Shown here in pieces: positions 7,132-10,829 of a stretch of DNA of 10,829 nucleotides. The stretch covers positions 1-10,829 of the forward strand of contig ASPJ01000019.1 of NCBI GenBank assembly GCA_000405805.1. Direction: 5' to 3'. The notes under the pieces are model-generated. The model was given only the letters and a program-made list of their open reading frames with translations, made no database searches and was not told where the DNA came from. Source of the DNA: Fidelibacterota bacterium SCGC AAA003-L08 (lineage in GTDB: Bacteria; Fidelibacterota; Marinisomatia; SCGC-AAA003-L08; D37C17). Position 1 is the first letter of the stretch. Each line of letters begins with the position of its first letter. Made by a program: the position numbers and the translations under genes.

Positions 7132-8112
7132 TTAATTATCTAATTTAACATTCGATTTTATAAAAAAATAACCTCCAATAATAGAATAGGTTATATAACT
7201 ATATGCATGTAAAATAATTGAAAATGACATTGCTTCATGTTGACCAAATTGTTGAATCTCAAATAGATTACTCGTCATAATGAGTATTATAGAATACTGG
7301 AAAGTACCTATAGCCCCTGGAGCAGAAGGGATGATCATTACCAATGTCATAAATGTTAATAATAGTAAGGATTGAATAATTGTAAAATCATATCCCATTG
7401 AATATGATATGATGATAATATTGAATAAATAAATGAACCAGATACTTAAACTTAATAAAATTATTTTAAATATCTTTATTGGATTATTGATATTTGAAAA
7501 TGCAGAAATAAATAAATGCCAATTAAATATTTTTTTATTATTTCTAATAAATAAATAAAAAATCATTAATACTATAGGAATGAGATATAAATATTTATAT
7601 ATATTAGACAAATCAATATAATGAACTCCTGAAAACATCTGTTGTACTACTAAGTTCTCCCAGGAAAAAAATAAAACAATAGCCATTAACAGAAATAATG
7701 ACAATATATCTACAATTCTCTCCACTACTATAGTTCCTAGCAGATAAGATTTTGACATGCTATTCTTTTTTGCCATCATAGATACCCTTAGTAAATCGCC
7801 TAATTTTAATGGGAATATATTGTTCCCAAAATAACCAATCATTTCATTCTTAAACAATTCTATTAATCCTAATTTTTTAGTTTCTTCCTCCTTGAAAAAT
7901 AAAGACCATCGGATACTTCTTATGAATACTGAAAAAATCAAAATCAATGATGCTAAAATAAATAAGCTATAATCTATATTATTAAAATCTTCTAGAAATT
8001 TATTTGGTTCAAAATTCCTTAAACACAAAAAAATACATATAATACTAATAGTAAAGCCGATAATACTCTTTAAAGAAAATAATTGTTGATTAATATTCTT
8101 TAGTTCATTCAT
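7132..8112 (-). CDS. flippase-like integral membrane protein (UPF0104 / LPG_synthase_TM family)
   Basis: Polytopic inner-membrane protein of the family that includes the flippase half of MprF and AglD-like proteins, without a synthase domain. About seven to eight hydrophobic segments are visible (about residues 15-31, 47-64, 85-100, 126-148, 171-189, 215-238, 245-275 and 298-318). Family signatures are RSIRWSLFF (65-73), LKLGDLLRVSMMA, VVERIVDILSLF and the late IPSAPGAIGTFQ. At 326 residues it has the normal length. The ATG at 8112 overlaps the lolA stop in ATGA. A lipid-translocation or lipid-linked-glycan role is inferred from family and from its place next to the sugar transferase; no substrate can be named. 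Confidence 0.88.
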   Translation of the reverse strand: MNELKNINQQLFSLKSIIGFTISIICIFLCLRNFEPNKFLEDFNNIDYSLFILASLILIFSVFIRSIRWSLFFKEEETKKLGLIELFKNEMIGYFGNNIFPLKLGDLLRVSMMAKKNSMSKSYLLGTIVVERIVDILSLFLLMAIVLFFSWENLVVQQMFSGVHYIDLSNIYKYLYLIPIVLMIFYLFIRNNKKIFNWHLFISAFSNINNPIKIFKIILLSLSIWFIYLFNIIIISYSMGYDFTIIQSLLLLTFMTLVMIIPSAPGAIGTFQYSIILIMTSNLFEIQQFGQHEAMSFSIILHAYSYITYSIIGGYFFIKSNVKLDN

Positions 8113-8675
8113 CTAATTCTTAAATCAAATATTTCGGAGGAATTATTCCCAAACTTAAAAAAGTTATCCATATCATCTTTGCATAGACTTGATAATTCAA
8201 AATCTAATAAATCTATTTTCATATCATTATGTAAAATCACAACCTTTTTTAATTTTATATCTGAAAAATAAACTTCGATCTGATAAGAATCATTATTTAT
8301 AAAGTAATGATCTTTATCTTTTTTGAATTTAGCATTTAATAATTCCTCATACAAATCAACTGATAACAACTGTTCATATACTCCAGTAATATTATCAATA
8401 AAAACTTGATTAGAGTATTTATTCAGCATTTTTAAGGAATCTTTATTAGCTATTACTATTTTTTCATTTGATTCGTATTTTAAATTATTATTTAAATAAA
8501 CGAAATCAGATGGAATAGTACTATAATGGACTGAATTTTCAATAGTAGTTTCAAATCTTTGTTTAAAAGATATTTTGTATGATTTAGAATTTATTATATG
8601 AGAATTTGAATCTATCCAATCAGAAAGTACATCAGCAAATGCTATATTGATACAAAAAAATAAAATTAACTTCAT
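8109..8675 (-). CDS. lolA: LolA-like periplasmic outer-membrane lipoprotein carrier
   Basis: Probable periplasmic carrier that ferries lipoproteins from LolCDE to the outer membrane. It has a short signal peptide (about residues 1-14, MKLILFFCINIAFA) and a 188-residue length normal for LolA. Pattern similarity is moderate: an early YKISFKQRFETT beta strand, then DFVYLNNNLKYES, KIVIANKDSLKMLNKYSNQVFID, and a late IEVYFSDIKLKKVVI, matching the convex beta-sheet fold of LolA. The call is strengthened by position directly after ftsK, the same order as in many Gram-negatives including E. coli. Its ATG overlaps the ftsK stop as ATGA, so the two are translationally coupled. The sequence is divergent, so another LolA-fold protein is possible. 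Confidence 0.75.
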   Translation of the reverse strand: MKLILFFCINIAFADVLSDWIDSNSHIINSKSYKISFKQRFETTIENSVHYSTIPSDFVYLNNNLKYESNEKIVIANKDSLKMLNKYSNQVFIDNITGVYEQLLSVDLYEELLNAKFKKDKDHYFINNDSYQIEVYFSDIKLKKVVILHNDMKIDLLDFELSSLCKDDMDNFFKFGNNSSEIFDLRIR

Positions 8676-10795
8676 TGGTTAAAAATATCATCGATACGAC
8701 TTCTATCTTCTAATACATCCCTAGGTTTACTACCATTGTGTCCACTAATAATTCCCAATGACTCTAATTCATCTATTAATCTACCAGCTCTACTATAGCC
8801 TACCCTTAATTTTCGTTGTAATAATGAGACAGATGCCTGTTGGTTATTAACCACAATATATGCTGCTTCTTTTAGCAGTTCATCATTATATCCATTATCA
8901 ACGCTAAAAGCTCCATCATTAGATAACTTTATAATTTCCGGCAAATGAAGTTCTTCTGGATGAGGCTGCTTTTCAATATGACCCATAATATCTTCTATCT
9001 CTTTCAATTCAATAAATGCATTATGCAACCTGATTGGGTTGGCTGCTCCTGGTAATAAAAATAGCATATCTCCTTTACCTAATAGTTTCTCAGCGCCCAT
9101 TTGATCAAGAATAGTTCTAGAATCTATTTTAGAAGAAACTTGAAAAGATATTCGAGCTGGAAAATTAGATTTAATCAGTCCAGTGATAACATCTACTGAT
9201 GGTCTCTGGGTTGCAACAACTAAATGTATTCCTACTGCTCTTGCTTTTTGAGCTAATCTAGTTATTGGCTCTTCTACAGCTCTGCCAGATGTCATCATTA
9301 AGTCAGCTAATTCATCAATCAAAACTACTATGTACGGAATATTTTCTAATTGAGAGTCCTTCTTACATCTATCATGGTATTCACTAATATGTCTAACTCT
9401 TGCATCTGAGAATACTTGAAAACGTCTTTCCATCTCCGTTATTGCAGAGGTTAATATACCTACGGCATTATCTGCAGTAGTCATAACATATTCATCTAGA
9501 TTTGGAGCTGTTATCAGATGATAGCCAACTAGAGATTTATAAGTAGCTAATTCTAGTTTTTTTGGATCAATCATAATGAATTTTACTTCATCTGGCTTTG
9601 CTTTATATAAAATTGAAATTATTATAGTATTAATACATACCGATTTACCTGCACCTGTAGCACCCGCAACTAATAGATGGGGCATACTAGCTAAATCAAA
9701 AGTATATGCATCTCCTGTTGTAGTTTTCCCCAAACCTATAGTTAATTTTGAATTGCTATTAATATATCTTTCAGAATTAATAATTGTTTTTAAATAGACA
9801 ATAGATGGATTTTCATTTGGGAGTTCAATACCTACAGAAGTGGTTCCAGGAATTGGAGCAATAACTCTTATTCTTTGCGCTGCCATAACCCGTGCCAAAT
9901 CATCTGATAAATTTGTAAACTTATTAACTCTCACGCCTTCATCAGGTTCTATTTCAAATAATGTTATTATAGGACCTGGAGATATCTTTCTTACTTTTGA
10001 TTTAACTCCAAAAGTCTCAAGAGCATGTACAAGTTCCTGCGCTTTCTCTCTTAATAAGTTTTCATCAATTGTATTAGATATTTCTACTGGTTCAACCATA
10101 TATTCGGCGAGTGGTAATTTATAATTTCTATATTTGCTTTTTCTACTTGCATGTTTATCTAAATCGCCTTGTTCTACTTCTACCTGATCTTCGATTGTGA
10201 TTGATAATGGCTCATCCGTTCCAGAAGAATGCCTTTCTTCATTAAGGTTTTCTAAATCAACATTTGAGGGTTCATTTTCAATTGGTTTTTCCACAATATT
10301 TTCTTCAACCATATGATTCTCTAACTCATTACCCGACTTTTCATTAATAACTTCTTCAGGTTTAGAAACCTCAATCTTTAGTTTTTTATTTGCTTTAAAA
10401 TCTTTAAATCTATCTAACTTCATATTAATGGATTTTACTGTTGAAGATAATATTTTACTTAATATGTTCCATATAAACTTGAATCCTTTACCTACAAGTA
10501 TAGCTAAATCATATAAAGAAATATTAATAAAAGTTGCAATCAATATTATTATAACAATTGGCATGAATAATTTGAAATAGAATGGGCCAGTTATTTCATC
10601 AACAATAAAGAATCCAATTAATCGAGGTAAACGCCCTATTGTATCATTTTCATAGAATAATAAAATTATAGAAAACCCTATAGCAAATAAGTATATAGAT
10701 TTTACTATATAATGCTTTAAATCTTTCCTGAAAAATATTGCATAGGAAATAATACCCATAATAATTGGAATGATTATTGAAAAATAACCCAGCAT
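8672..10795 (-). CDS. ftsK: FtsK/SpoIIIE DNA translocase (N-terminus probably incomplete)
   Basis: Septum-anchored, ATP-driven motor that pumps chromosomal DNA and aids dimer resolution at division. Hydrophobic segments (about 5-22, 30-47 and 76-95) form the membrane part. A charged Glu/Asn/Lys-rich linker (about 140-225) is followed by the alpha domain (PGPIITLFEIEPDEGVRV). The RecA-like beta domain has Walker A GATGAGKS (378-385), Walker B VVLIDELADLM and the sensor ATQRPSVDVITG. The C-terminal gamma winged helix (about 638-700, LLQRKLRVGYSRAGRLIDEL) reads KOPS-type DNA signals. The segment after DPKKLEL is longer than in proteobacterial FtsK, which suggests the FCB group. The ATG at 10795 has no ribosome site, and in-frame FtsK-like residues (AAIADVLVYQ) precede it up to a TGA at 10828-10826, so the true N-terminus is probably upstream. 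It ends in TGA overlapping lolA. Confidence 0.95.
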   Translation of the reverse strand: MLGYFSIIIPIIMGIISYAIFFRKDLKHYIVKSIYLFAIGFSIILLFYENDTIGRLPRLIGFFIVDEITGPFYFKLFMPIVIIILIATFINISLYDLAILVGKGFKFIWNILSKILSSTVKSINMKLDRFKDFKANKKLKIEVSKPEEVINEKSGNELENHMVEENIVEKPIENEPSNVDLENLNEERHSSGTDEPLSITIEDQVEVEQGDLDKHASRKSKYRNYKLPLAEYMVEPVEISNTIDENLLREKAQELVHALETFGVKSKVRKISPGPIITLFEIEPDEGVRVNKFTNLSDDLARVMAAQRIRVIAPIPGTTSVGIELPNENPSIVYLKTIINSERYINSNSKLTIGLGKTTTGDAYTFDLASMPHLLVAGATGAGKSVCINTIIISILYKAKPDEVKFIMIDPKKLELATYKSLVGYHLITAPNLDEYVMTTADNAVGILTSAITEMERRFQVFSDARVRHISEYHDRCKKDSQLENIPYIVVLIDELADLMMTSGRAVEEPITRLAQKARAVGIHLVVATQRPSVDVITGLIKSNFPARISFQVSSKIDSRTILDQMGAEKLLGKGDMLFLLPGAANPIRLHNAFIELKEIEDIMGHIEKQPHPEELHLPEIIKLSNDGAFSVDNGYNDELLKEAAYIVVNNQQASVSLLQRKLRVGYSRAGRLIDELESLGIISGHNGSKPRDVLEDRSRIDDIFNQ

Positions 10796-10829
10796 TTGAT
10801 AAACTAGTACATCCGCAATTGCCGCTCAG

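Noticed and set aside
9576..10124. Two plus-strand open frames over ftsK (73 and 94 codons)
   Set aside because: They lie antisense to the FtsK alpha and motor domains and have no recognisable protein features.
10826..10828. UGA read as glycine (Gracilibacteria/SR1 code), suggested by TGA at an expected Gly in ftsK
   Set aside because: ftsK and lolA both end in TGA inside ATGA overlaps with the next gene, so TGA acts as a normal stop here, and the other broken frames end in TAG or TAA.

Overview
The window is strongly AT-rich and carries a single block of genes, all on the minus strand and packed almost without gaps (largest spacer about 54 bases). An outer-membrane lipoprotein carrier (LolA) and an SLBB export protein point to a Gram-negative envelope. 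The FtsK motor has an extended stretch between its 'DPKKLEL' and 'EMERR' motifs that resembles FtsK of the Bacteroidota/FCB group. My best guess is an AT-rich FCB-lineage bacterium, perhaps marine (Marinimicrobia-like); this is inference.

In transcription order (right to left): ftsK (8672-10795, probably incomplete at its N-terminus), lolA-like (8109-8675), a flippase-like UPF0104/LPG_synthase_TM membrane protein (7132-8112), a phosphoglycosyl transferase (6540-7127), an NAD-dependent sugar epimerase (5613-6485), a CpsB/YwqE-type PHP phosphatase (4801-5610), a small SLBB-only polysaccharide export protein (4289-4795), a Wzz/Wzc chain-length regulator (2595-4277), its BY-kinase domain (1963-2583), a WbpE-like aminotransferase (871-1957) and a WbpA-like UDP-N-acetylglucosamine 6-dehydrogenase (1-884, running off the left edge). 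Together these form a Wzx/Wzy-type capsule or exopolysaccharide locus: sugar-nucleotide synthesis, transfer of the first sugar phosphate to the lipid carrier, and a kinase/phosphatase-controlled export machine. It is physically continuous with the ftsK-lolA pair.

The main surprise is a cluster of reading-frame lesions at the downstream end. WbpA lacks about 37 bases coding for the invariant motif that carries the catalytic cysteine. WbpE lacks about 47 bases coding for the motif that carries the PLP-binding lysine. In both, flanking homology resumes immediately in another frame, and both scars sit on a T6 tract (coding strand). The Wzc-like protein is split by a one-base shift at an A4 run exactly between its Wzz and kinase domains. 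FtsK-like sequence also continues upstream of the first ATG of ftsK up to a TGA where glycine would be expected. The two motif-precise deletions are either a real double inactivation of UDP-2,3-diamino-sugar synthesis or an assembly artefact at highly conserved motifs. Reads would decide.

I found no RNA gene, insertion sequence, CRISPR array or convincing terminator. All plus-strand open frames are shadows of the minus-strand genes.
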